NCBI RefSeq assembly: GCF_033001325.1
Contig: NZ_CP133111.1
Span: forward strand, 3,162,001 to 3,226,000
Direction of reading: 5' to 3'
Origin: Rhodopseudomonas sp. BAL398
GTDB lineage: Bacteria; Pseudomonadota; Alphaproteobacteria; Rhizobiales; Xanthobacteraceae
DNA length: 64,000 nt
Position 1 is the first letter of the stretch. Every line of letters begins with the position of its first letter. Both the position numbers and the translations under genes were made by a program. The notes under the pieces were generated by a model. The model did no database searches and was not told the DNA's origin. It saw only the letters and a list, made by a program, of their open reading frames with translations. Of this stretch, positions 1-8,603 are shown one piece after another.

Positions 1-165
1 TCGCCATTCGGCCAGAAAAAGCGCGTGCCGGTCGCAATCGAGCAGGCAGCGCTGGCCGAGACCACGGTCTATCTCAATGGCGGCCAGCGCGGCTTGCAGA
101 TCGAACTCGATCCCAACGCCGCCTGCGCCGCGCTGCAGGCCGTCGCCTGTGAGCTGGTCGCCTGA
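1..165 (+). CDS. YbaK/EbsC-type aminoacyl-tRNA deacylase, C-terminal end (partial)
   Basis: The frame is open from the first base to a TGA at 163-165 and gives the last 54 residues of a protein whose start lies outside the window. It begins SPFGQKKR and continues with TTVYLNGGQRGLQIEL. This matches the C-terminal pattern of YbaK/EbsC proteins (SPLGQKKRLP followed by IYVSGGKRGLDIEL in the E. coli protein). The family hydrolyses Cys-tRNA(Pro) and related mischarged tRNAs in the cytoplasm. The identification rests only on this tail, which contains the conserved GQKKR turn. The downstream 166-510 carries a palindromic repeat and no gene. Confidence 0.8.
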   Translation, partial: SPFGQKKRVPVAIEQAALAETTVYLNGGQRGLQIELDPNAACAALQAVACELVA

Positions 166-239
166 CCGGGCGCGGCGCGGGCGCATGCGATTTGTGAGTC
201 GGGCTCATGAACGTTCAACAACAACCGGCGTTCAAGGTC

Positions 240-346
240 GTCATGGCGAGGAGCGAAGCGACGAAGCAATCCAGTCTGTGCGCGTCGCCCCTGGATTGCT
301 TCGCTGTCGGTCGGCGCTACGCGCCGGCCTCGGCTCGCAATGACGA
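240..346. repeat. Palindromic repeat, family A copy 1
   Basis: Inverted repeat with the halves GAAGCAATCCAG and CTGGATTGCTTCG, flanked by a degenerate catggcgag and a clear ctcgcaatgacg. Related copies lie at 5914-6020, 14241-14326, 29878-29996 and 40182-40286. It fills most of the gap between the YbaK tail and the GNAT gene. Confidence 0.8.
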
Positions 347-510
347 GACCCATTCTGTTGTTTCTTTCGGCCGGTTCTGAGGGCATCCAACTACCAATCG
401 GTAATTCAGCACAGTCCGGTGCCCGCCTCTTACGACGTTTGGTCGCGCCGAGGATTGCGTCGATCGAAGCGAGGTTTATGGTTCGGCGGATTGGCCAGGA
501 GGGTTTGCTC

Positions 511-1002
511 ATGACCGCAGTTGTCGAACCATTGGGGCGCGTCATCGCGCTTGGTGCCGGCGACGCCGATCGCTATTGCGATCACCTGATGCGGCTCGAT
601 GAGCCGTCGCGCAAGATGCGGTTCTTCGCCGAAATGTCCGAATTCCATTTGCTGTTTCACGCCGGCGCCGCGCTGTCCGACGGACGTATCGTGGTCGGCT
701 ATGTCGAGGCCGACGAGGTGCGCGGCGCCTGCGAATTGCTGGTGACCGATCGCGATGCGCATCGCGCCGAGGCGGCGTTCAGCGTCGAGACCGAGTGGCG
801 CTGCCGCGGCATCGGCGGGCTGCTGATGACCGCGATGATCGACCATGCACGCCGGCTCGCGATCCGCCACATCGAGATGTCGTGCCTGCGATCCAATCTG
901 CCGATGCAGGCGCTGGCGGCGCGCTTCACCGCCGATCTGCGCCAGGTCGGCGAGACCGCGCTCGCGGTGCTCGACAACAGCGACGCGGCCTCGCCCGCAT
1001 AG
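511..1002 (+). CDS. GNAT family N-acetyltransferase
   Basis: Protein of 163 residues. The acetyl-CoA binding motif A is visible as RCRGIG at residues 97-102 (RxxGxG), followed by the helix LLMTAMIDHARRLAI, as expected for the Gcn5-related N-acetyltransferase fold. The substrate cannot be told from sequence. The frame is open further upstream to 340, but AGGAGGG at 497-503 sits seven bases before the ATG at 511, so 511 is preferred. The gene stands alone between two palindromic repeats. Confidence 0.8.
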   Translation: MTAVVEPLGRVIALGAGDADRYCDHLMRLDEPSRKMRFFAEMSEFHLLFHAGAALSDGRIVVGYVEADEVRGACELLVTDRDAHRAEAAFSVETEWRCRGIGGLLMTAMIDHARRLAIRHIEMSCLRSNLPMQALAARFTADLRQVGETALAVLDNSDAASPA

Positions 1003-1019
1003 CAGGCGCGGCGAAGCTG

Positions 1020-1101
1020 CGCGCGGGAATCTCGATGCAGCGCAGGACCCGCGGCGAGATTCCGGTTTCGCGCGGCCTGCGGCCACGCGCCCCGGAATGA
1101 C
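1020..1101. repeat. Palindromic repeat, family C copy 1
   Basis: GC-rich inverted repeat containing GGAATCTCG/CGAGATTCC and ending CGCGCCCCGGAATGAC. Related copies lie at 14376-14431, 18243-18291 and 32990-33114. The rest of the 1003-1486 gap holds the sqr promoter and a leader of about 200 bases. Confidence 0.7.
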
Positions 1102-1244
1102 AGAGAGATGGGCCGGCGGACTCGGCAAACGAACTGGCCAATTGAGTCCCGCTTGATCGAGCGCAAGGAGATCGCCAGCGGCGCGAGCAGGATAGCCGGC
1201 CGATGGCGCTGCGGCGTGGGCTGCTTTTTTCCGGGACAAGCGAA

Positions 1245-1294
1245 TTGACAAATTCCGGCGCTTGCCTTCTAATATCAATAGATATGAATATTAG
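1245..1294 (+). promoter_or_regulatory. sqr promoter with overlapping AT-rich operator-like dyad
   Basis: TTGACA at 1245-1250 and TCTAAT at 1268-1273 are separated by exactly 17 bases and form a near-consensus housekeeping promoter. The dyad CTAATAT (1269-1275), 12 bases, ATATTAG (1288-1294) overlaps the -10 box and start region. A bound protein would block transcription. Sulfide-responsive ArsR-family repressors (BigR/SqrR) commonly control sqr genes and bind AT-rich dyads, so such a regulator is a reasonable guess. None is encoded in this window. Confidence 0.6.
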
Positions 1295-1486
1295 AATATA
1301 ATATATGCAAGGCCGCCGATGCCACCGCGCATCCGGCGCAATCAAAGGCCCGTCAGTGGCCCGGACGATCCCGGGCGGCCGAACCGGGCTGCTCGCAGAC
1401 AATAATAACAACCGGCAGCTGCGGCCGGACAGGGACATCAACGCGGCCCTCGAGCTTTTCCGACGGCCGCCAGCGAGGGAAACAAC

Positions 1487-2773
1487 ATGGCCAAAATCCT
1501 GATCATGGGCGCCGGTCTCGGCGGCGTCATCATGGCTTACGAGATGAAGGATCAACTCGGGCGCGACGACGAACTCACCGTCGTCACCAAGGATCCGATC
1601 TATCACTTCGTGCCGTCGAACCCCTGGGTGGCGGTGAAATGGCGCACGCCGGATTCGGTTCAGGTCGATCTGGCGCCGGTGTTCGCCCGCCGCGGCATCA
1701 ACTTCAAGCCGGTACCGGCGGCCAGGGTCCATCCCGACGACAATCGCGTCGAACTCGAGGACGGCACCTCGCTAACTTACGACTATCTGATCGTCGCCAC
1801 CGGACCGGAGCTGGCCTTCGACGAGATCGAGGGACTTGGACCGGAGGGCTACACCTCGTCGATCTGTCATATCGACCACGCCACGCAGGCCGCGGACTCC
1901 TTCGAGGCGTTCTGCAAGAAGCCGGGGCCGATCGTGGTCGGCGCGGTGCAGGGCGCGTCCTGTTTCGGCCCGGCCTATGAATACACTTTCATTCTCGACA
2001 CCGAGCTGCGCCGCCGCAAGATCCGCGACCAGGTGCCGATGACCTTCATCACCCCGGAGCCCTATATCGGCCATCTCGGGCTCGACGGGGTCGGCGATAC
2101 CAAGGGCCTGCTCGAAGGCGAGATGCGCCAGCACCATATCAAGTTCATGACCAACACCCGGGTCAAGCAGATCGAAGCCGGCAAGATGACGGTCGAGGAG
2201 ATCGCCGAGGACGGCTCGATCAAGAAAACCACCGAGCTGCCGTTCGGCTATTCGATGCTGATCCCGGGCTTTCGCGGCATCGCGGCGTTGCGCGGGCTCG
2301 ACGGGCTGGTCAATCCGCGCGGCTTCGTGCTGATCGACAAGCACCAGCGCAATCCGAAATACCAGAACGTATTCGCGGTCGGCGTCTGCGTGGCGATCCC
2401 GCCGATGGAGGCCACCCCGGTTCCCTGCGGCGTGCCGAAGACCGGCTTCATGATCGAATCGATGGTGACGGCGACGGCGCACAACATCAAGCAGCTGCTC
2501 GACGGCCAGCAGCCGACCCATCAGGCCACCTGGAACGCGGTCTGCCTGGCCGATTTCGGCGATTCCGGCGTCGCCTTCGTGGCGCAACCGCAATTGCCGC
2601 CGCGCAACGTCAATTGGTCGTCATCCGGGGTCTGGGTCCACAACGCCAAGATCGCCTTCGAGAAATATTTCATCCGCAAGATGCGCCGCGGCGAGAGCGA
2701 CACCTTCTATGAAAAGGCGATGCTCGACATTCTCGGCATCGGCAAGCTGAAAAAGACCGAGAACGTCGGCTGA
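1487..2773 (+). CDS. sqr: Sulfide:quinone oxidoreductase
   Basis: FAD-dependent protein of 428 residues that would oxidise sulfide to polysulfide or sulfur and pass electrons to the membrane quinone pool. The N-terminal dinucleotide-binding motif is GAGLGG at residues 8-13. Cys127, Cys159 (in GASCFGPAYEY) and Cys353 fall at the same numbers as the three essential cysteines of the Rhodobacter capsulatus enzyme. The C-terminal segment with NAKIAFEKYF fits the amphipathic membrane-anchoring helices of the family. GAGGG lies nine bases before the ATG. The gene is monocistronic with its own strong promoter. Sulfide could serve as electron donor for photosynthesis or be detoxified. Confidence 0.9.
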   Translation: MAKILIMGAGLGGVIMAYEMKDQLGRDDELTVVTKDPIYHFVPSNPWVAVKWRTPDSVQVDLAPVFARRGINFKPVPAARVHPDDNRVELEDGTSLTYDYLIVATGPELAFDEIEGLGPEGYTSSICHIDHATQAADSFEAFCKKPGPIVVGAVQGASCFGPAYEYTFILDTELRRRKIRDQVPMTFITPEPYIGHLGLDGVGDTKGLLEGEMRQHHIKFMTNTRVKQIEAGKMTVEEIAEDGSIKKTTELPFGYSMLIPGFRGIAALRGLDGLVNPRGFVLIDKHQRNPKYQNVFAVGVCVAIPPMEATPVPCGVPKTGFMIESMVTATAHNIKQLLDGQQPTHQATWNAVCLADFGDSGVAFVAQPQLPPRNVNWSSSGVWVHNAKIAFEKYFIRKMRRGESDTFYEKAMLDILGIGKLKKTENVG

Positions 2774-2846
2774 ACGGGCCGGCGACATGGCGGGCGACCG
2801 GCAGCGCGGGCTCGCGGTCGGCCGCTGCCTGGCAACGAGTCCCGGC

Positions 2847-2950
2847 TAGAGCCATTCCCGTTCTGATAGATCAGAACCGGAATTCCAGATTGTTGTTTTG
2901 ACGCGTTTTCTTCACGCGAACCGGTCCCCGCTTCGCTCGACGACGCTCCA
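2847..2950. repeat. Palindromic repeat, family B copy 1
   Basis: Contains GTTCTGAT-AG-ATCAGAAC, then GTTTTGACGCGTTTTCTTCACGCGAACCGGT. A second copy in opposite orientation lies at 30021-30125. It overlaps the extreme upstream part of the open frame of the following transporter, which argues for the later start chosen there. Confidence 0.8.
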
Positions 2951-3008
2951 AGGTTTGCAGCGGCGGCGGTTTCTGGCACAACTCCCGGCCCGTCTCCGTC
3001 ACAGAAGC

Positions 3009-3938
3009 ATGCCATTGCCCCACGCTCCGCGCCCGCGCTCGTCCTGGCTGTTCGATCAGCCCTATCTGCTGCTCAGCCTGACCTCGCTGTTCTGGGCCGG
3101 CAACGCCATTGTCGGCCGCGCCGCGGCCGGACAGATTCCGCCGGCGACGCTGTCAATGGCGCGCTGGGTCGGCGCCTTCCTGATCGTGCTGCCCTTCGCC
3201 TGGCAGCATCTGGACCGGGATTGGCCGGCGATCCGCCGCCACATCGGGCTGATGGTGACGCTGTCGCTGAGCGGCATCGCGATCTTCAACACGCTGCAAT
3301 ACACCGCGCTGGAACACACCATCGCGCTGAACATCCTGCTGCTGCAATCGGCCGGGCCGCTGTTCGTCGCGATCTGGTCGTTGATCCTGCTCAAGGTGCG
3401 GTTGACGCTGGCCCAGGCGCTCGGCATCGCGGTGTCGATGGTCGGCGTGATGGTGATCCTGCTCAAGGGCGACCTCACCGCGCTGGCTGGAATCGACATC
3501 AATGTCGGCGACATCATCTTCATCACCGCAATGGCGGTTTTCGGGTTCTATTCGGCGCTGTCGCAGAAACGGCCGCAGATCCACGGTCTGTCGTTCCTGG
3601 CTTTCACCTTCGGCTGCGGCGCGCTGTTGCTGACGCCGCTGCTGGTGTGGGAACTGTTGACGCGGCCGCTGGCGCAGATCAACGCCGCCAATCTCGGCTC
3701 GATCGCCTATGTGGCGGTGTTTCCTTCGGTGCTGGCCTATCTGTGCTTCAACCGCGGCATCGCGTTGATCGGCGCCAACCGCGCCGCGCCGTTCTTTCAC
3801 CTGATCCCGGTGTTCGGCTCGGCGATGGCGATCGTCTTTCTCGGCGAACGCCCGCATCTGTATCACGCCGTCGGCTACGCGCTGGTGTTGGCCGGCGTCA
3901 TCGTCGCGGCGCGCAAGCCGAAAACGCAGCCGCAATGA
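3009..3938 (+). CDS. EamA/DMT superfamily transporter (paralogue 1)
   Basis: Inner-membrane protein of 309 residues made of two EamA repeats with about ten hydrophobic helices. It belongs to the drug/metabolite transporter superfamily, whose members mostly export amino acids, metabolites or drugs; the substrate is unknown. The motif FDQPYLLLSLTSLFWAGN near the N-terminus recurs in the paralogue at 4815-5846, and both share the C-terminal NRAAPFFHL and PVFGSAMAIVFLGE. The frame is open back to 2898, but that part lies inside a repeat, so the ATG at 3009 is chosen. No strong Shine-Dalgarno site is seen. Confidence 0.85.
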   Translation: MPLPHAPRPRSSWLFDQPYLLLSLTSLFWAGNAIVGRAAAGQIPPATLSMARWVGAFLIVLPFAWQHLDRDWPAIRRHIGLMVTLSLSGIAIFNTLQYTALEHTIALNILLLQSAGPLFVAIWSLILLKVRLTLAQALGIAVSMVGVMVILLKGDLTALAGIDINVGDIIFITAMAVFGFYSALSQKRPQIHGLSFLAFTFGCGALLLTPLLVWELLTRPLAQINAANLGSIAYVAVFPSVLAYLCFNRGIALIGANRAAPFFHLIPVFGSAMAIVFLGERPHLYHAVGYALVLAGVIVAARKPKTQPQ

Positions 3939-3945
3939 CCACGCA

Positions 3946-4686
3946 TCAGATCAGGAAGTAGTCCTCGCTATCCGGCTCGGAACGCGAACGCGCGGGCTTT
4001 GCGGCGGCCTCGGCGCGGCACGGCGGCGGGCGGGCGATACGCCGTTCGAGCTCGGCGCGGTGCTGCAGCTCGGTGAATTGCACCGCGAAGCCGTCGGGCA
4101 GATGCCTGACGACGCGGCCGACGCAGGACCCAACCGCCAGCGGCGTGCCGATCTCCGGCTGCACATCGGCCGACACCGCAACGCCCGACAGCGACATGTC
4201 GATCACGAAGCAGCTTCTCGTGCTGCCGTCGGAGAACGCCAGAATCGAATGCGGCACCGACGGGACGATGCGCGCCTGCGCCCGCACGTCGCGGATCGTC
4301 GGATCGCTCTGCTTCTTCTCCAGCCAGGTGAGCTGGTTGGAGATTTTCTCCCGCATCTTCCTGGTCATGTCGAGTTCGAGCAGGAACCCGCCCGCGATCG
4401 TATCGCTGATGTGGCCCTTCAGCTCGCCGAAATCGCCGAAATAGGACGCGATCGAATCGCCGATCCGGCCCACCACCGGCGCATCGACGATCATCCGGAA
4501 CGGCGACACCCGGCTGGTCCGGCAGGCGAATGACCGCAATTTGCCTTGGGCATCATACCAGTTCGGCAGCGTGTAATTGCCGCCGACCGCGATGCTCACG
4601 GCTCTTTGCTTGAGAAACCTCTGCACCGACACGATGACAATCCTCTGGGGCACGGCGTGGCCCTCCGGGGCCACCGACGACACCAT
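3946..4686 (-). CDS. PilZ domain protein
   Basis: Cytoplasmic protein of 246 residues. The C-terminal half is a PilZ domain with both cyclic di-GMP binding motifs: RAQAR (RxxxR) at residues 135-139 and DMSLSG (DxSxxG) at 163-168. The N-terminal half (about 35-125) looks like a degenerate second PilZ-like barrel, as in other Bradyrhizobiaceae PilZ proteins, but carries no binding motif. The protein probably senses cyclic di-GMP and acts on motility or surface properties. The open frame extends to 4935 but would overlap the divergent transporter, so the ATG at 4686 after GAGG is preferred. It lies opposite to and between two EamA paralogues. Confidence 0.85.
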   Translation of the reverse strand: MVSSVAPEGHAVPQRIVIVSVQRFLKQRAVSIAVGGNYTLPNWYDAQGKLRSFACRTSRVSPFRMIVDAPVVGRIGDSIASYFGDFGELKGHISDTIAGGFLLELDMTRKMREKISNQLTWLEKKQSDPTIRDVRAQARIVPSVPHSILAFSDGSTRSCFVIDMSLSGVAVSADVQPEIGTPLAVGSCVGRVVRHLPDGFAVQFTELQHRAELERRIARPPPCRAEAAAKPARSRSEPDSEDYFLI

Positions 4687-4814
4687 AATCCTCGTAGCTC
4701 TACGCGGTTTCACCACGTGTCGGGTTCCATCCGCATTGGTTATCGACGGCCTAACCGGCGAGCAATAATTGCGCCTGTCCGGGCGCGGGCTTACTTGCGA
4801 CGTCGCCGGTCGCC

Positions 4815-5846
4815 ATGCTTCGCCGAGCGGCGCGCCGCATGGCACCCTTCTGCGGCCGGACCTTGTTTGCGAATGGTTTTCAGGCACAACTGCGGCATTC
4901 TCCCGATCCCGCCGTTTCCGATGATTGTCCCGCATTGTCCCCTGCCTCCGCTCGGCTCTCCCCCCTCGGCTGGCTCGCCAACCAGCCCTATCTGCTGCTC
5001 AGCCTGACCTCGCTGTTCTGGGCCGGCAACATCGTGCTCGGCCGCTTTGTCGCCGGCCATGTGCCGCCGGTGACGCTGTCCTGCGTGCGCTGGATCGGCG
5101 CGATGCTGCTGCTGCTGCCGTTCGCCTGGCCGTATTTGCGCCGCGACTGGCCGGTGCTGCGGGCGCGGTGGCGGCTGATGCTGGTGCTGTCGGCGACCGG
5201 CTTTGCCATCAACAACGCGCTGGCCTATTGGGCGCTGCAATATACCGAGGCGCTGAACGCGCTGCTGATCCAGTCGTCGGGGCCGTTATTCGTGGCGCTG
5301 TGGTCGCTGGCGCTGTTCGGGGTGCGGCTGACCCCGATGCAGGGGGTCGGCATCACCGTGTCGCTGATCGGCGTGCTGACCATCATCCTGCGCGGCGACT
5401 TCGCGGCGCTGGCGCAGGTGCAGTTCAACCGCGGCGACCTGATGTTCGCCGCCTCGCTCTGCGCCTTCGGGCTGTATTCGGCCTTGATGCCGAAGCGCCC
5501 CGCCGGCCATCCGCTGTCGCTGATCGTGGTCGGCACCGGCGGCGGCGCGCTGATGCTGCTGCCCTTCGCCGCCTGGGAATTTGCCGCCGGGATCCGGCCG
5601 AGCGCCGACTGGCTGACCGCCGGCGTGCTCGCCTATGCGGTGATCTTCCCCTCGGTGCTCGCCTATATCTGCTTCAACCGCGGCATCGCGCTGGTCGGTC
5701 CGAACCGCGCCGCGCCGTTCTTCCATCTGGTGCCGGTGTTCGGCTCGGCGATGGCAATCGTCTTTCTGGGAGAAAAGCCGGAGCTGTTTCACCTTGCCGG
5801 CTATTTGTTGGTGGTCGCCGGGGTGGTGACCGCCGCCCGGCGGTGA
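4815..5846 (+). CDS. EamA/DMT superfamily transporter (paralogue 2)
   Basis: Up to 343 residues with two EamA repeats and about ten membrane helices. It is clearly related along its whole length to the transporter at 3009-3938, sharing NQPYLLLSLTSLFWAGN, NRGIALVG and NRAAPFFHL. The start is uncertain: the first 45 or so codons have no counterpart in the paralogue and are not hydrophobic, so a later non-ATG start such as TTG near 4936 is possible. The pair probably arose by duplication, with the PilZ gene trapped between the copies. The substrate is unknown. Confidence 0.85.
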   Translation: MLRRAARRMAPFCGRTLFANGFQAQLRHSPDPAVSDDCPALSPASARLSPLGWLANQPYLLLSLTSLFWAGNIVLGRFVAGHVPPVTLSCVRWIGAMLLLLPFAWPYLRRDWPVLRARWRLMLVLSATGFAINNALAYWALQYTEALNALLIQSSGPLFVALWSLALFGVRLTPMQGVGITVSLIGVLTIILRGDFAALAQVQFNRGDLMFAASLCAFGLYSALMPKRPAGHPLSLIVVGTGGGALMLLPFAAWEFAAGIRPSADWLTAGVLAYAVIFPSVLAYICFNRGIALVGPNRAAPFFHLVPVFGSAMAIVFLGEKPELFHLAGYLLVVAGVVTAARR

Positions 5847-5913
5847 GACGCGGCCGCGGTGTCACCCCAGAGTCTGACGGAAAGAGAAGCCAACAAAAAT
5901 TGAACTTGATTGC

Positions 5914-6020
5914 GTCATTGCGAGCCGAGGACGGCGCATCGCGCCGTCCGACCGCGAAGCAATCCAGGGGCGTCAAGCACAGACTGGATTGCGTCGTCGC
6001 AACAGCTCCTCGCAATGACG
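5914..6020. repeat. Palindromic repeat, family A copy 2
   Basis: Starts gtcattgcgag and ends ctcgcaatgacg, with GAAGCAATCCAGG and CTGGATTGCGTCG inside. It occupies the gap between the second EamA gene and the hydrolase gene. Confidence 0.85.
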
Positions 6021-6143
6021 GCCTTGAAGGCCTCATCTATTGATCCTTTTCGGTCAGACTCTCAGGCCCGCACCAGGAACGCGCGACATAATTCCGTCGT
6101 CGTTCGTCGATCAGCTCAGATTTGCAGGATGAGGGGCTGATTG

Positions 6144-7151
6144 ATGCTTGGGAAGTGTTGGGCTTTCGTCGTCATCCTCTGTTGGTTCGGCTCAGGGGCC
6201 GAGGCCGCCGGCATTCAGTTGCTCGATTCCGACCCGCGGCTGTCGGGCGCCATTTGGTATCCGTGCAAGGCCGAACCGCAGCGCGTGGCGCTGGGTCGTC
6301 TGACCGTGCAATTCATCGACTCGGTTCAGGGCGTGAAAGACTGTCCGCTCACCGGCGAAAAATTGCCGCTGGTCATCGTCTCGCACGGTCGCGGCGGCTG
6401 GTTCGGGGGACACGACGACGTCGTGGACGCGCTGGTGGATGCCGGCTTTGTGGTCGCGGCCATCAATCACCCCGGCGACAATGGCAGCGATTCATCGCAG
6501 CGCGATAGCCTGACGGTGGCGGCATCGAGGCCGGCCGATATGGTGCGGCTGCTCGATTTCATGCTGAACGAGTGGAAAGACAGAGCGATCATCGATCCGG
6601 CTCGAATTGGCGTGTTCGGCTTCTCCCTGGGAGGCTATACCGGGCTGATCTTGGCTGGCGGCAATGCGGTTTTCCGCAGGATCACCCCGTTCTGTATTGA
6701 ATCGAACAAGACTCGAGGCTGCGAGCAGATTCGCAGCGGCGACATTCCATCTGATCCGCCGCATGATCCGCGAATCCGGGCTGCCGTGATCGCCGACCCT
6801 GCCTCCAGCTTCCTCACCCGAGAAAGTCTGGCTGGCATCGAAATCCCGCTGCAAGTCTGGCGTTCCGAACTGGGCGGCGGCGGCGTCGATCCCGGGGGCA
6901 CCGCCCGTGTCGCCAATAGCCTGCCCGGCCAGCCTGAGATTCACATCGTGCCGGCCGGTCACTATGCCTTTCTGCCGCCCTGCACGGCGCAGTTCGCCGC
7001 GAACCTGCCGCGGCTCTGTGTCGATCCGCCCGGCTTCGACAGGACGGCATTTCATCGCGACTTCGACGCGAGCATTGTCAGGTTCTTTCGCGAGCATCTC
7101 AGTCCGCCGCCAATGCAAGCGCCGCCAAGTCAGTCAGAAACCAACCATTGA
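6144..7151 (+). CDS. Exported alpha/beta hydrolase (dienelactone hydrolase-like)
   Basis: Protein of 335 residues with a signal peptide of about 21 residues ending in AEA. It has the alpha/beta hydrolase oxyanion region SHGRGG (80-85) and the nucleophile elbow GFSLGG with Ser161. A late histidine in PAGHYAF is the probable general base. This pattern fits predicted dienelactone-hydrolase-like enzymes exported to the periplasm. The natural ester or amide substrate is unknown. ATG at 6144 follows GAGGGG at a good distance; a TTG at 6141 is also possible. Confidence 0.8.
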   Translation: MLGKCWAFVVILCWFGSGAEAAGIQLLDSDPRLSGAIWYPCKAEPQRVALGRLTVQFIDSVQGVKDCPLTGEKLPLVIVSHGRGGWFGGHDDVVDALVDAGFVVAAINHPGDNGSDSSQRDSLTVAASRPADMVRLLDFMLNEWKDRAIIDPARIGVFGFSLGGYTGLILAGGNAVFRRITPFCIESNKTRGCEQIRSGDIPSDPPHDPRIRAAVIADPASSFLTRESLAGIEIPLQVWRSELGGGGVDPGGTARVANSLPGQPEIHIVPAGHYAFLPPCTAQFAANLPRLCVDPPGFDRTAFHRDFDASIVRFFREHLSPPPMQAPPSQSETNH

Positions 7152-7170
7152 TTGTCTTTGCGACCAGGCG

Positions 7171-7431
7171 CTAACCGCCCGCGCGGCTGCGCAGCCACGC
7201 CCGGACGCAGATGGCCAGCGGCAGCGCCAAGGCGAACCAGGACAACACCCGGCCGACATCGCCGAGCAGCAACGCCGATAGCAATCCGAACAGCGACAGC
7301 GCGCCGATCACCAGCGGGGCGCCGTAGACGCGGCGCCAGCCGGGCGCTGGCCCAAGCCGCCCGGTCATCGCGACGGCACCAAGGAAGCCGGCTGCGGCGC
7401 GCCCGAGCGCTTGCGCCGCTTCGCCAGCCAC
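7171..7431 (-). CDS. Small membrane protein downstream of PepSY gene
   Basis: Protein of 86 residues with two hydrophobic segments (about 35-55 and 58-77) and an Arg-rich C-terminus. No family was recognised. Its start overlaps the end of the PepSY gene by 67 bases in another frame, so it is probably the last gene of the TonB receptor-PepSY operon. Small two-helix proteins often follow PepSY iron reductases or transporters. The overlap and lack of a clear Shine-Dalgarno site leave the exact start open. Confidence 0.55.
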   Translation of the reverse strand: MAGEAAQALGRAAAGFLGAVAMTGRLGPAPGWRRVYGAPLVIGALSLFGLLSALLLGDVGRVLSWFALALPLAICVRAWLRSRAGG

Positions 7432-8603
7432 AGATACAGCCCACTGCCGAGCACGATGATGGTCACGCCATCGAGCAGCGCCCAGATGATCTTCAACGGC
7501 ATGCCGCCGTAATCGCCGAAATGCAGCGGCTGCGACACCAGCAGGGCCTTGAGATAGAGCGGCAAATCGATGACCGAGGTGACCGCGCCGGTCTCGCCGT
7601 CGAGCAGCACGGGCTTCAACAGCCGCGCCGTCAGCGCGTCGTCGCCGCGCATATAGACGCCGAAATGATGCGACGAGGTGAAGGGCGTGCCCGGAAAGGC
7701 GATGAAGCGCAGCTCCATGCCGGGCGCCGCGCGCATCGCGTTGGCCAGCACCAGATCCAGCGAGGCGAGATGCTGGGGCGGCGCGCCGCCCGAGGCCGCC
7801 ACCATCGCGGCAAGCTCAGTGGATTTCCACTGCTGCAGCATCGGCTCGGCCAGCGTGTTGATAACACCGGTGCCGCCGACCATCAGTCCCCAGACCAATG
7901 TAACGATGCCCAGCAGATTGTGCCAGTCGAGCCAGACGATGCGGCGCGATTTTCCGTCGCGGATGGTGGCGAAGCTCAGCCTGCGGGTGAACGGCCAGTA
8001 CAGCACCACGCCGGAGACGATCGCGATCAAGAATACAAATCCCATCGCGCCCATGAACAGCTTGCCGGGCTGGCCGAGATAGACGTCGGTATGCAGCTTC
8101 AGCAGCACCAGCATCGGGCCGGTGCCGGCGCGGCCGAGCGACTGGCCCGTATAGGCGTCGAACGTCGTCACCACCGCATCGTCCGGCGCGCCGTTCACCG
8201 CGTGGTTGGTGAACACGTTGACGATGCCCGGATCCTCATTGCTGGTGCCGATATATTGGATCACCTGCCCGGGATGGGCCTGCAGCGCGACACGGCCGAT
8301 CGCCTCCATGCCGAGCTTCTTGGCGCCGGGCGGCGGCGCCTGATGCACCGGCGCATAGCCCAGCGCCTCGTCGATCTCGTGGTGAAAGATCAGCGGCAGA
8401 CCGGTGATGCACAGCAGCAGCAGGAACAACGTCGACACCAGGCTGGTCCAGGTGTGGACCAGCGACCAGATCCGTGCGGTTCGGGCCTTCAGGGCCGCCT
8501 CCCCTTCGACGCTACCATTTGTAGCCGACGCTCGCGGTGACGCGGCGGCGGTCGCCGTAGAAGCAGGCCTCGGCCTGCGAACAGCTGGCGACATAGATTT
8601 CAT
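7365..8603 (-). CDS. PepSY-associated TM helix protein (siderophore/iron-linked)
   Basis: Up to 412 residues. After a basic N-terminus come the features of PepSY_TM proteins: a first helix with HTWTSLVSTLFLLLLCITGLP, a periplasmic PepSY-like region, then further helices with WLDWHNLLGI and a last helix near IIVLGSGLYLWLAKRRKR. Such proteins accompany TonB receptors and are thought to act in reductive release or inner-membrane passage of iron from siderophores. The open frame reaches 91 bases into the receptor gene. No ATG, GTG or TTG occurs between the receptor stop (8512) and the first helix. Instead a strong AAGGGGAGG (8498-8506) precedes a CTG at 8490-8492. Confidence 0.85.
   Translation of the reverse strand: MKSMSPAVRRPRPASTATAAASPRASATNGSVEGEAALKARTARIWSLVHTWTSLVSTLFLLLLCITGLPLIFHHEIDEALGYAPVHQAPPPGAKKLGMEAIGRVALQAHPGQVIQYIGTSNEDPGIVNVFTNHAVNGAPDDAVVTTFDAYTGQSLGRAGTGPMLVLLKLHTDVYLGQPGKLFMGAMGFVFLIAIVSGVVLYWPFTRRLSFATIRDGKSRRIVWLDWHNLLGIVTLVWGLMVGGTGVINTLAEPMLQQWKSTELAAMVAASGGAPPQHLASLDLVLANAMRAAPGMELRFIAFPGTPFTSSHHFGVYMRGDDALTARLLKPVLLDGETGAVTSVIDLPLYLKALLVSQPLHFGDYGGMPLKIIWALLDGVTIIVLGSGLYLWLAKRRKRSGAPQPASLVPSR

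Noticed and set aside
1305-1502. 65-codon frame in the sqr leader that runs into the sqr start
   Set aside because: No Shine-Dalgarno site, no recognisable product, composition like non-coding DNA; kept only as a possible leader frame.
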